Of a DNA stretch of 64,000 nt, positions 54,110 to 64,000 are shown piece after piece. The notes beneath the pieces were generated by a model, which made no database searches, was not told the DNA's origin, and saw only the letters and a program-made list of their open reading frames with translations. Position numbers and translations under genes: made by a program. The stretch's first letter is position 1, and each line of letters opens with the position of its first letter. This stretch comes from Limosilactobacillus equigenerosi DSM 18793 = JCM 14505 (GTDB taxonomy: Bacteria; Bacillota; Bacilli; Lactobacillales; Lactobacillaceae): positions 54,012 through 118,011 of the forward strand of contig NZ_BBAS01000003.1 of the NCBI RefSeq assembly GCF_001311375.1. Direction: 5' to 3'.

Positions 54110-57100
54110 ATGGAAAGTAGTTTCAATTTTTTAGCAGATGATTTTGATACCGTAGAGTTGTTGCCATACTTAGAAAATATTGAAGTATTGTATGCTGAAA
54201 ATCACTTTACGCAAGAACTTGTTGAAGTTCGAAAGGTACTCGAATTTGTTGCTCGACAAATTTTGGATTTTAATTATGTAAGTATTGATAGTTATGCGAC
54301 GTTTAATGATTGTTTGCGTAAATTAAAAAAACATAAATTATTACCTCCAAATATTAACAATCGTTTTCATGAATGGAAACAAGAAGGAAATGAAAATGCT
54401 CATGAATTACAGGATGCAACTAAAATTCGTGGTTTGGAGGGTTTGAAAGGATTATTCGATGTTCTAGTTTGGTACATGAATAATATCATCAATCCAGACA
54501 ACCAAATAAATCCTAAATTTGCAGAGCCAAAGTTAGAAGTTAATTATCAAACTAATGAACGAAAATTAATTTATATTGTTGATATTGATACTGATAAAGG
54601 TGGACTTGATCGGTATAAGGGAAGCGAGAAAATCGGAGAGGCATCCGTTGATGATTTAGAGGCCAATCTAAGTCCTAATAGTGATGACTTGAAAGAGGCT
54701 GCTACTAAAAGAGTTAATAAGTATTTAAAAACTTCAGGGCTTCCTTATACAATCCAGTGGGCCCAACTAGCATTTCGTAGTGAAGATAAAAGTTGGTTCA
54801 GTGATCGTGATGTTCATGCAGTTTTGGAACGTTCAGGAATTAAACATACTAAAGAATTGAATGGATCAGAATGGTTCAAAACAGATGTTGAAACTGGTAA
54901 AAAAAGCTATCCAAGCTGTAAAGGAACGTCGTGATTCAATTATTGATGTAATTAATGAAACGGAATCTGAATATAAGATTAAACTACGGCCTGAACAAGC
55001 TGATGCCGTTAAAAAGACAACGAAAACCTTCAAAAATAAGGATAAAATGTTATGGAATGCTAAAATGCGATTTGGTAAGACGATTACTACATTGCAATTG
55101 GTTAAAGAACAAAAGTATCAAAAAGTCTTAATCATGACGCACCGCCCGGTAGTCGATGATAGTTGGTTTGATGATTTCCAAAAGATGGAAATGACCCAAG
55201 CTGGTTATTTATATGGATCAAAGCGGAAGGGTGAAACAATTGAAAACTTGGTTTCATCAGATAAGCCATTTGTGTATTTTGCCAGTCTGCAAGATTTACG
55301 GGGGTCATCACAGGCTGGTGGAAAAGCTGGTGATAAAAATGAAGAGGTTTTTGATACTAAGTGGGATTTGGTAGTAATTGATGAAGCTCATGAAGGTACC
55401 CAAACTGATTTAGCACAAAATGTGCTGAAATTAGTAGTGACGGATAATTATACTAAGTTACTTGAATTATCAGGGACCCCATTTAATATCTTGGACCAAT
55501 ATGAAGATGACGAAGTCTTTGTTTGGGATTACGTCATGGAACAACAGGCCAAAGAAAAATGGACACTTGAACACCCAGGTGAACCGAATCCATACGCGGG
55601 ATTACCAAAAGTATCAATGTATACTTTTGAAATGAATAAGAAATTCAGTGATTTACAATTTATGGATTCAACGAAATCATTTAATTTTAAGGAATTTTTC
55701 CGTGTTGATGATAATGGTAAGTTCAAGTATGAAGCGAAAGTCAAACAATTCCTAGACAATATTACATCATTTAGCAAAGATACCGCTTATCCATTTTCAA
55801 CCCGTGAATTTCGGGATAATTTGCGGCATACCTTGTGGATTATGCCGGGGGTTAAGGAAGCCAATGCGTTAGAAGATTTGCTAAAGACGCATAATGTTTT
55901 CGGTGAATATGACATTATTAATGTAGTTCGCGATGATAAATCAGATAATGTTCAAGATGCTACTCAATCTGATGTTGACAGAGTTAATAAGGCGATTACG
56001 GATGATCCAACAGCAACGAAGACGATTACGTTGACCGTTCGGAAGATGACGACTGGGGTTACAATAAAGCCTTGGACTGGGGTGGTTTTCTTATCAAATA
56101 CAGATAGTGCGATGCAATACTTGCAAGCAGCGTTCCGTGCGCAAACTCCATATTCGTCAGAAAAGTTTGGGATGAAGACTAACTGCTACATCTTCGACTT
56201 TGCTCCGGATCGAGCCTTAAAAGTAATGGCGGAATCACGACGGATTAACACCGGGGTCGGAAAACTTAATTCGAAGCAACAAAATGAATCGATGGGTGAA
56301 TTAATGAACTTCTTACCAATTATTGGTGAGCAAGGGCAAGGAATGAAGCCGTTTGATGTTGATTCATTAATTACCAAGTTAAAACGAGTGTATGCTGAAA
56401 AGGCGGTTCGGACCGGATTTGATGATGATTCACTATATTCTGATCAGTTATTAATGCTTGATGAATCGGATGTGACTGAATTTAATAATTTAAAACAGAT
56501 TACCGGGACAACAAATGCCGAAAAGAAACCAGCAAAGGTTGATGTTAACCATCAAGGCCTCGATGAAGAAGAATATGAACAAGCACTTGATGCTCAAAAG
56601 AAACCAAAACGACAACGAACACCGGAAGAACAAGCAGCACTTGATAAATATAAAGAACTGAAGAAACAACGTAAAACAATGATTAGTATCTTGCGGTCGA
56701 TTTCGATTCGGATTCCATTGATGATTTACGGGATGGAAGCTGATTTGGATGAAGATATTAGCATTCAAAAGTTCGTTCGCAATGTTGATGATGTTTCATG
56801 GCAAGAATTTATGCCTGATAGGGTAACTAAGGAATTATTCCTTAAGTTTAGTAAATACTATGACCAAGAGGTATTTATTGAAGCTGGTAAGATCATCCGG
56901 AATCGCGTTAAGGAGCTAGATAACCTTGACCCATTAGAACGAGCTCAAGAATTAGCCCAAATTTTTGGGACGTTCCGGAATCCAGATAAAGAAACCGTGT
57001 TGACGCCATGGCGTGTAGTTAATATGCACTTAGGTAAAACCATTGGTGGTTTGTCATTTTATGATGATAAGTATGAAAATTCGACGGCGGATGGCTTAGC

Positions 57101-58510
57101 TGCTCAACACTGGATTAAGACTGATTATACGGATCATATTTTCCAACGCGATAAGCATATCTTAGAAATTAATTCTAAAACGGGATTATATCCACTGTAT
57201 GCGGCGATGTCGATGTACTATTTGGAATACCAAAAGTTGAATGACGAAACGGCTGGTAAATTCACGTTTGAAGATGAATTAATGTTAATGCAACGAATTT
57301 TACGCGAAAATATCTTCGTGATTGCTAAAACACCAATGGCTGCTAAAATTACGAAACGAACGCTAGCTGGTTATCGTGACGATTGGGAACAAGATTTAAA
57401 TATTAAATATATTGAAAATATTGTTGAAGATACAAAGGAAGGCGTAAAAGAAGAAGCTGATAAAATTAAAGGGGTATTTGTAAATATGAAGTTTGACGTG
57501 GTTATCGGTAATCCGCCATATCAAGATACATCGAAAGGGGATACTAATCGTAAGGAACCGTTATATGATAAGTTTATGGATCTTTCATATGACATCTCGG
57601 ATTTAGTTACTTTAATTACTCCAGCTAGATTCTTGTTTAATTCTGGGCAAACTAAATCAAATTGGAACAAAAAAAATGTTAGATGATCCTCATTTAACTG
57701 TCGTTATGTATAATCCGATTGGTGAACAAATTTTTCCTAGAACAGATATTAAAGGGGGAGTTGCAATTACTCTTAGGGATTTGCATCAAAACTTTGGTTC
57801 TATAGGTGTATATACTCCATATGATGAACTTAAGTCAGTAATGAAAAAAAAGTCCACAATATTGAAAGTAGCAACTTAAGTTTTACCAATTTAGTTTCTT
57901 CACGTGGATTATACAAATTTGCAGATCAATTATATAAGGACTATCCATCTATCATAAAGAAAAATAATGGTATGGTTTCTCCAACGTCATTTGAACAATA
58001 TCCTGAAATCTTTAGAGAAAAAGGAAATATTGATAATGGTGACTTAAAGGTATTAGGGTTAATCGATTCTAATAAACGGACTTATAGATACATAAAATCA
58101 GAATATTTTAAAGAGAATAAATATATCCATAAATATAAAGTTCTAGTTCCAAAGGCAAATGGTTCCGGTGCTATTGGAGAAGTTTTAAGTACCCCCTCAT
58201 TGGTACCCCCCTCATTGGTAATACAGATACATTTTTATCTATTGGACCTTTTGATGATATGTACAGTGCAAATAGTACATTAAAATATATTAAAACTAAG
58301 TTTTGTCGTGCTATGTTGGGTATTAAAAAGGTTACTCAAAATATGACAGGGGATACTTGGTCGGAAGTTCCGGTTCAAGATTTTACCGAAAGCTCAGATA
58401 TTGATTGGTCAAAGTCAGTTGCTGAAATTGATCAACAACTTTATAAAAAGTACGGATTATCTGAAGATGAAATTAATTTCATTGAAACAAAAGTTCAGGC
58501 TATGGAGTAA
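54110..58510 (+). CDS. Restriction-modification protein: DUF4145-like, GIY-YIG-like, helicase and methylase regions (several frameshifts)
   Basis: About 1,460 aa when joined. In order: a helical DUF4145-like region (1-130); a region at about 165-265 resembling T5orf172/GIY-YIG nucleases (LIYIV, KIGEAS, TKRVNKYLKTSGLPYTIQW, DVHAVLERSGI, SEWF); an SF2 helicase with MRFGKT, VVIDEAHEG and ELSGTPFN; then an adenine methylase with an unusual motif I (ILEINSKTGLYPLY, near 57165) and NPPY at 57510-57521, followed by a target-recognition-like tail. It likely cuts and modifies DNA in one chain. The frame breaks near 54905, 57672, 57850 and 58200. AT-rich, so probably acquired. Confidence 0.82.
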
Positions 58511-58512
58511 AA

Positions 58513-59451
58513 ATGAATAATATTAATGAATTATATAAAAAAATATAAGTCTTCAAATAGCAAATGGATAATTAGCCAAATTACTAATAATCATTCAGAA
58601 TATCAATCAAGAGCTAATTTTATTAATATATCTAATAAATTCTTAGCCACGCCCGAAAATACCCCCATTTTATATCATTACACCACCTATGAATCATTAA
58701 AGAAAATTATTGAAACAAACGAATTTTTACTGGGATCAATTAAAGAAATGAACGATTCCGAAGAAATAAAACATACCTTTGATTTAGGAAGAATAATTCT
58801 TAAAGAATTGGGAGCAACCCAGGATGAAATTAAAAGTTTTAATGAAATATTTTTAGCAAAATTTGTTCAGTATGATACATATTTAATTAGTTTTACAAAA
58901 AATAATTCTTCTATGGCAATGCAAAAGTATGGGGATGTTGCATTAGAATTTAAATTAAGTGAGGTACAAGGAGTATTAGCTGAAAAGTTTACACCAAAAA
59001 AATTTTGAATTAAAGTCTGGTGATGCATATGTTTTCCCAATGATTGTCAATTATGATGAGGAATTTCAAAAACGGTGGTTATATCCAATAGTTAAGATGA
59101 TATTATTTTGTATTAGAAATACAGAAATTGAAGATTACATAATAAATTATTATTTATATTCAAGTATGTATTCGTTTTATGTATTATCCTTGTGTTTTAA
59201 AAGACATATAATTCATGAAGAAAACGAAATCCGCATTCTAGTGTTAAGAAAAGTTACCCATGGTGAATCTCATGAAGAAAAAAAATTTTAAACGAGAAGC
59301 CACGGATTGTCATGCCATTAAATTATCAGTTAATTAAAAAAAAGTTATTGCAAATCGAAGCTGGTATGGGAAATTGCCAGTTATTAATAATCTTTTAAGC
59401 GCAAATGATTTTGTTGACACTAAAGTAGAATTAACAAAATTACCATATTAA
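58513..59451 (+). CDS. DUF2971 family protein in the restriction operon (about four frameshifts)
   Basis: About 312 aa when joined. ILYHYTTYESLKKIIETNEF then LGSIKEMNDSEEI is the DUF2971 opening, and YLISFTKNNSSMAMQKYGDVALEF follows as expected. The histidine and NDxxE pattern faintly recalls ADP-ribosyltransferase folds, but that is speculation. The frame breaks near 58548, 59003, 59283 and 59340. It begins 2 bases after the helicase-methylase gene, so it is translationally linked to it. Confidence 0.7.
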
Positions 59452-59470
59452 TATTGGATGGTTAAACTAA

Positions 59471-60159
59471 ATGACAGAACAATTAATTAAATCTGCTGAT
59501 CGAGTTAAGGATCATGGTGAAGTATTTACTCCTAAATGGATTGTAGAAAAAAAATGCTTAACCAACCGGAAATTGATGCTAAGGTTAAATCCTTAACTGC
59601 AACTTTTTTGGAACCATCTGCCGGTGAAGGAGCATTTTTAACTGAGTTACTTGATCGCAAACTTCAATACGCAGCTACGGTTAGCTCAAATGGAAAAGAA
59701 TTTAACATCAATGCTTTGCGTGTTTTATCTACCTTATATGGAATCGAATTTATGGAAGACAACGTTGAAGTGCTTGTTATGAATATGATTTTGACGTTTT
59801 CTTCTGTTTATGGACGGTTAATTTCAGATGAGTTTGACGCCATTCCGGAACAAAAGGTAATTGAAAGTGCTAAGGTAATTATCCGCGCTAATATGGCGCA
59901 AGGAGATACACTTAAGTACGTTACGGCAACAGGAGACCCAATCATCTTTAGCGAATGGCAGCCAGTTGGAAAGACTCGGGTTAAACGAATCGAGTATACT
60001 TTTGAATCGATTGTTAATGGTGAAGGTCCAACTGGTACAGTTCGAAATATTAATGAACAGTTGGATTTATTTGCATTGGATGACGAACCAGAAGAAGATA
60101 CTTCGGTATCATATGCTGAATGCAAGTGGACGGATGTGTATAAGGAATTGGTGGAGTAA
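59471..60159 (+). CDS. Adenine-methylase-like subunit lacking NPPY (one frameshift)
   Basis: About 229 aa. SADRVKDHGEVFTPKWIV and FLEPSAGEGAFLTELLDRKL give the N-terminal and SAM-binding motif I of N6-adenine methylases, and YGIEFMEDNVEV is motif II. Where NPPY should stand the protein instead runs on with DPIIFSEWQPVGKTRVKRIE. The frame breaks in an A-run near 59552. It may supply a SAM-binding half to the large protein, whose own motif I is unusual. Last gene of the operon, with a terminator. Confidence 0.75.
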
Positions 60160-60240
60160 ACAAAGTAATTAACGAATTGCTAATATCTGAAAATTGCTAA
60201 TTTATTACAATTTCTGGATTTTGTTTGTTAAAAAAAGTTA

Positions 60241-60288
60241 AAGAGGTAACCTAGAAACCAACGGGTATTCAGGTTACCTCTTATTTAT
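60241..60288 (+). terminator. Terminator of the restriction operon
   Basis: AAGAGGTAACCT (60241-60252) pairs with AGGTTACCTCTT (60271-60282), followed by ATTTATTT. Confidence 0.8.
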
Positions 60289-60314
60289 TTAAAAATATAG
60301 ATTAATTAAATAGC

Positions 60315-60356
60315 GACATAATTTGTCGGTTAGTGTTGCTAATATACATATATAAT
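60315..60356 (+). promoter_or_regulatory. Operator-promoter copy 3 (GHKL operon)
   Basis: GACATAATTTGTC (60315-60327) overlaps TTGTCG (60323-60328), exactly as at 53890. AT-rich -10 candidates lie at 60345-60356 (TACATA, TATAAT). Confidence 0.6.
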
Positions 60357-60387
60357 AAATATTGAAAATAAAAAAAGGAGATAGGTT

Positions 60388-62302
60388 ATGAATTGGACAA
60401 CCAATCTTAGTTCGGAAAATGCACATGAAGGCTCTGCAAATGGTGACGTTGAATTATTTGCGGGTAAAGAAGTAAATGCTACGGTTCGAGAAGTTATTCA
60501 AAATTCAATTGATGTTCCGAATGATTCAAAGACTCCGGTAATAGTTGAAGTTGATATGTATGAGGAATCAATTGACAAGTTACCACGAATTTCGCAAGTA
60601 AAAGAAATTGTAGACAACATTGCCAATACTGAATTTTGGAAAAATGATCAAGAAGTATCAAAGCGAGTTGATTTAGCAAAGCAAACCTTAGATAAAGACA
60701 CGGTTAAGATTGTTCGGTTTAGTGATTTTAATACTACAGGTGCTAAAGGGGCGAAACAAGGACATCAAGCTAGAACGCCGTTTACGGCTTTAACGAGGGC
60801 TAATTATGTCTCTGATAAGGCTAGTTCAAGTGCTTCTGGTAGTCGGGGGATTGGTAAAAATAGTGTTAAGGGGATTTCAGATTTACGAATGGTCTTGTTT
60901 ACTTCTCAAACCAAAGAAGACGGTAAGTATAGTTCCGGTCAAATTGATTTAGCAACCTTTGCCAAGGGTGATAAAATTTCAAATCGAATTAATTACTTAG
61001 TTGGCGATGATAATGAAGCAATTGCTGGTGAGGTTATTGATGATAAATTTACTCGGAATGAAAATGGGACTGATTTACGAATCGTTGGAGTAAATGAAGA
61101 TTATGGCCAAGAATTGTGCGAATTTGGGTTAGTTTATTTATTGGAAAATTTTTTTAACTTCAATTTATGAGGGACGATTAGTCGTTAAGTTTTTAGGAAC
61201 GACTATTGATAAAAATAATTTATACCAAACGATTCTTGATTTGCCTGAGGATACTAATGATAGTAAAAAATACATTCAATCATACTATCGGGCACTAGAA
61301 TTCGGTAAAAAAATATCAATTACCAGAGGCTTTTTTTTAACTAATTATGGGATTAATCCTGCAGACGGAACTTTTTACTTAGAAACAGAAACATTATTTG
61401 GTAGTAAAGTGTTATTCACTCGTGAATCCGGGATGAAAATTTACGATAAAAACTTTAATGCGGCTGGTAATTATGCAGGGGTTTTCCGCGCAACAGGGAT
61501 GTTGAATAAGGTATTACGAAATATGGAAGATGCCACGCATACTAAGTGGCAAGATTCTTTGTTTGATAATCGTGGTAATATGATTAACTATCACGAACTT
61601 AATACAAAATTTCGGCAAGATAATCGCTACGCCTCAAGTTTGCTAGAAAGTTTACGGAAGTTTATTAAGGATATTTTAAATCAGGCATTTGATGTTGACG
61701 GTAATGATGAAATTGAAGCTGACGAGATTGCAAATTTATTTTACTTAGAAGAAACGAATCATGAAGAAAATAAACAGGGCGTAGTTGAGTCTTCTAATCA
61801 TAAAATTTCAAAAATTAAAATTGTAAAGCAAAAACAAAAGGTTCCTGCTGGTTCGAGAAAGATTGAAGTTACTGTAGATGATAATGGTGAAATTACACCA
61901 ACGAGAACTCGTAAGCCTCAAAATAAACCTTCAACATCTAAAGATAAGCCCCAAAAACCTCGAACAACTAAAAATGATACAACATATAGCATGAAACCTG
62001 TTGACGTGACAAATGAGTGGGCTTTATCAAATGACGATGGCTCAATGGATTATATTTTTGAAGCTCCAAAGAATATGGCTAAATTCGGAATTGAATTTAA
62101 TCCAGTTGGAGAAGGGGAAATTAAGGTTAATCCTATCAAAAAAGCGTTGTATAACGGCAAAGAGATGAAAGTTTTAGAAGATAACGTATTTTATACACTT
62201 GATAATATCAAAAAGGGTAAAAATATTAGTATTCACCTTGAATTAGTAGATAGCCAACCGGTTGGATTAAATGCAATTTTACGTGAATTGAGAAAGGGTT
62301 AA
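60388..62302 (+). CDS. GHKL (HSP90/MutL/MORC-type) ATPase (one frameshift)
   Basis: About 638 aa when joined. The Bergerat ATP-binding fold is clear: VREVIQNSIDVP (Glu35, Asn39, Asp42), SDFNTTG (Asp113) and the ATP lid SASGSRGIGKNSVKG (151-157). A transducer-like middle domain and a charged linker (KPQNKPSTSKDKPQKPRTTK) follow, then a C-terminal beta domain. MORC-like GHKL ATPases are known in mobile restriction and defence loci. The frame breaks in a T-run near 61150. AAAAGGAGA precedes the ATG. First gene of a four-gene operon. Confidence 0.78.
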
Positions 62303-62304
62303 TT

Positions 62305-62878
62305 ATGAAATTAAAAGAACGGCGTTTCCCATATCCAGTTTTATCGATGGCGACAAGTGACTATCCGTTGGGAAATTTTACATATGATGTGGAAGTTGTA
62401 GATGATAGTTATTTGCACATTGTCTGTAATTTACAAGAAAAGATAATCGAAAAGTACATTAATCGTGGTGACTTTATGTACGTTGTTGGGATTGAAAGCG
62501 TCCAAACTAAGAGTAGGCAATTATATAAACAATCAACTCCAGAGTTTAAAATTGAATTAGACGCTGATCAGCTAGGACCCAAATTACACTTAAATGTCTT
62601 AATTTTAGCTAATCGGGATGTTACAAATTATCCAACAAACCAACTTAATAGTGTTTATCATGGTCGCAAGGTATCCTTTAAAAAAAGGCTACTATATTGC
62701 CAAGTGTCCAACGCAAACAATTGAATTTGAATTCGAGAATGAAGTTAGAAAATCTGGGATTATTGTTAAGGAAAACCCTAATGTTGACAGCTTTACCGTA
62801 GATGTTGATCAAGAAGTCATTTCGATTAGCTTGAATTCAGAAAACTATGAAGGCTACAAAAAAATATCGGAAGACTAA
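62305..62878 (+). CDS. Unknown beta-rich protein of the GHKL operon (one frameshift)
   Basis: About 190 aa. It begins MKLKERRFPYPVLSMATSDY and contains alternating beta strands with RKVSFKKGYYIA in the middle. No family name recalled with certainty, though FPYPVL-type proteins next to GHKL ATPases look like a set partner. It starts 2 bases after the GHKL stop codon. The frame breaks in an A-run near 62683. Confidence 0.65.
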
Positions 62879-63132
62879 ACGGTCAGAAATTTTAAATTCG
62901 ATTTTTTATACTGCAGTTATGGCAGCGATAACGCAAATTGTTATGAGTGACAAAGATTATTCTGAAGCTGAAGATGGTTGGATTCCACTAGTTACCAAAA
63001 ATATGGATAAACTAGGATATACGCTTGAGGATTTAAAGGAAGATGCGTCTTTGATTGTAAATGTAGTAAATGCAATTTTAAAAAAATCCTTTAAATCAAT
63101 TATTTGATACCTTTAATGAAAATGAGGAATAG
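62847..63132 (+). CDS. Unknown small protein of the GHKL operon (one frameshift)
   Basis: About 94 aa, helical, starting MKATKKYRKTKRSEILNSIF. It overlaps the end of the previous gene by 32 bases. The frame breaks in an A-run near 63085, after which NPLNQLFDTFNENEE ends the protein. No own ribosome site is obvious, so coupling is likely. Function unknown. Confidence 0.55.
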
Positions 63133-63134
63133 TT

Positions 63135-63887
63135 ATGAAATTAAAATATATTACTACTGATTTTGCGGATGAGTTGTCAACTAATTTTGATCAGTACCGT
63201 CAGTATTATCAACTTGAGAAAAAAAGAAGAGTTAATCAATTTATTTAATGAAAATTCATTCGTTTCGTCAATAGAAGCTGAGTTACCGAAGTTAGATTTC
63301 AGTGAAGACGTTGGAGAATCCGATACGATTAACGCTCAACGTTTATATGAGGCACTTAAGCACCTAACTCCACACGAAGCTGCTGATGAACGATTATGGA
63401 TTTACTTGTTTCATGTTAATTACTATGATTTTCTGCGTTATCGAGTTCCTAAAACGAGGGCAAATGATTTAGAAACTGGTAAATTTAATAATTCAGCAGT
63501 ATTATTCACTGGAAATAATGAGCGAAAGGGGCGCGGGAAGACTATTAACTATTTATCCCGACTCTGGTGGGCTGGTTATTTTGCCTGCATAGATGGTAAC
63601 TATGATTTATTACCTCTAATTACGAAGAGTGACTTTTCAAGTAACATGATTCTTTTATTTGGGGGCAGTCGGCAATTTGCGAATAATCTTACTTTATCTC
63701 ATGGATATTTAAAGGCGATGAAGAAGTTTTTTTTGATAATTATGATCATCCAAATCGTAATCGTAATTATTACGAAGAAGGGATGCAATATTTATCTTTA
63801 CGCAGTTCGTCCGAAATGTTGGATATGTTTGACGAATCAGAAATTGAAACAATGGTGTATGAGCATTTGATTGATATTTATGGATAG
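63135..63887 (+). CDS. DUF6339-like protein of the GHKL operon (two frameshifts)
   Basis: About 250 aa. ADERLWIYLFHVNYYDFLRYRV, NNERKGRGKTINYLSRLWWAGYFA and MILLFGGSRQFANNL resemble DUF6339 proteins as I remember the family; this is a memory-based call. Charged and aromatic-rich with no known catalytic motif. The frame breaks near 63220 and near 63730. It starts 2 bases after the previous gene and is followed by a hairpin, so it probably ends the operon. Confidence 0.55.
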
Positions 63888-63938
63888 TCATTTATTAACA
63901 TTAATTGTTTATTTTTAATAGAGAAATCGTGAATAGGA

Positions 63939-63969
63939 CTCGCAACATTTGGATTTAAGATGTTGCGAG
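63939..63969 (+). terminator. Hairpin after the GHKL operon
   Basis: CTCGCAACAT pairs perfectly with ATGTTGCGAG. There is no T-run on either strand, so it may be a weak terminator or a processing signal. Confidence 0.4.
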
Positions 63970-64000
63970 CCCATTTGCGTACTATGCTGTTCGATTTTCA

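Overview
The window looks like a chromosomal segment of a lactic acid bacterium of the family Lactobacillaceae (genus not determined). The evidence is moderate GC with many CGG arginine codons, AGGAGG-type ribosome binding sites, Gram-positive regulators (CcpA cre-like and Rex-like sites, a PyrR site, a purine riboswitch), a MetA-type serine acetyltransferase next to cysK, and orphan AbrB-like proteins. No rRNA, tRNA, CRISPR array or replication origin was seen. Many single-base insertions or deletions, mostly in homopolymers, split genes that should be intact (deoC, deoB, pdp, codA, rarA, most of the defence genes). I read these mainly as errors of an unpolished long-read assembly and annotate each such gene as one unit.

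Layout. 1-4.4 kb: nucleoside catabolism (deoC, deoB, pdp, deoR). 4.4-7.0 kb: a cysteine operon (cysE-like, cysK) behind a cysteine-rich leader peptide and an attenuator, surrounded by a structured repeat family. 7.0-9.4 kb: methionine salvage (mmuM/mmuP). 9.4-11.5 kb: guanine-type riboswitch, xpt, pbuX. 11.5-14.1 kb: TetR-controlled ABC exporter. 14.2-16.9 kb: an orphan EIIC-like protein and NADH oxidase. 17.1-19.1 kb: two zinc-ribbon membrane proteins. 19.1-21.5 kb: three copies of a short promoter-hairpin-terminator element around rarA. 21.5-24.3 kb: PyrR-controlled codBA. 24.4-33.3 kb: GNAT, M20 hydrolase, gshA, a divergent TpiA paralogue, regulators, a thioesterase, a HesB-like protein, an aminotransferase and membrane proteins. 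33.5-36.9 kb: a Dxs-like enzyme, then an amino acid permease behind a threonine-rich leader peptide. 37-45 kb: AbrB-like protein, secreted nuclease, PLD-like/P-loop protein, beta-lactamase-fold hydrolase, PgpA, ABC-F. 45.4-46.6 kb: decayed genes. 46.7-49.0 kb: two candidate CU-rich small RNAs flanking a metal P-type ATPase. 49.1-51.6 kb: cystine-type ABC importer behind a second cysteine-rich leader peptide. 52-53.6 kb: small regulators and unknowns.

53.6-64 kb is an AT-richer defence island. One operon encodes a very large protein (DUF4145-like, GIY-YIG-like, helicase and NPPY methylase regions), a DUF2971 protein and a second methylase-like subunit with a SAM motif but no NPPY. A second operon encodes a GHKL ATPase, two unknown proteins and a DUF6339-like protein. 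Both operons, and a candidate small RNA before them, carry the same near-palindromic operator over the promoter, so they are probably co-regulated.

The most unusual signals are: (1) three leader-peptide attenuators (Cys, Cys, Thr) in a group usually associated with T-boxes; (2) a roughly 125-bp repeat family with nested, covarying stems, placed in one orientation just after stop codons; (3) the paired defence operons; (4) several stand-alone small-RNA candidates.
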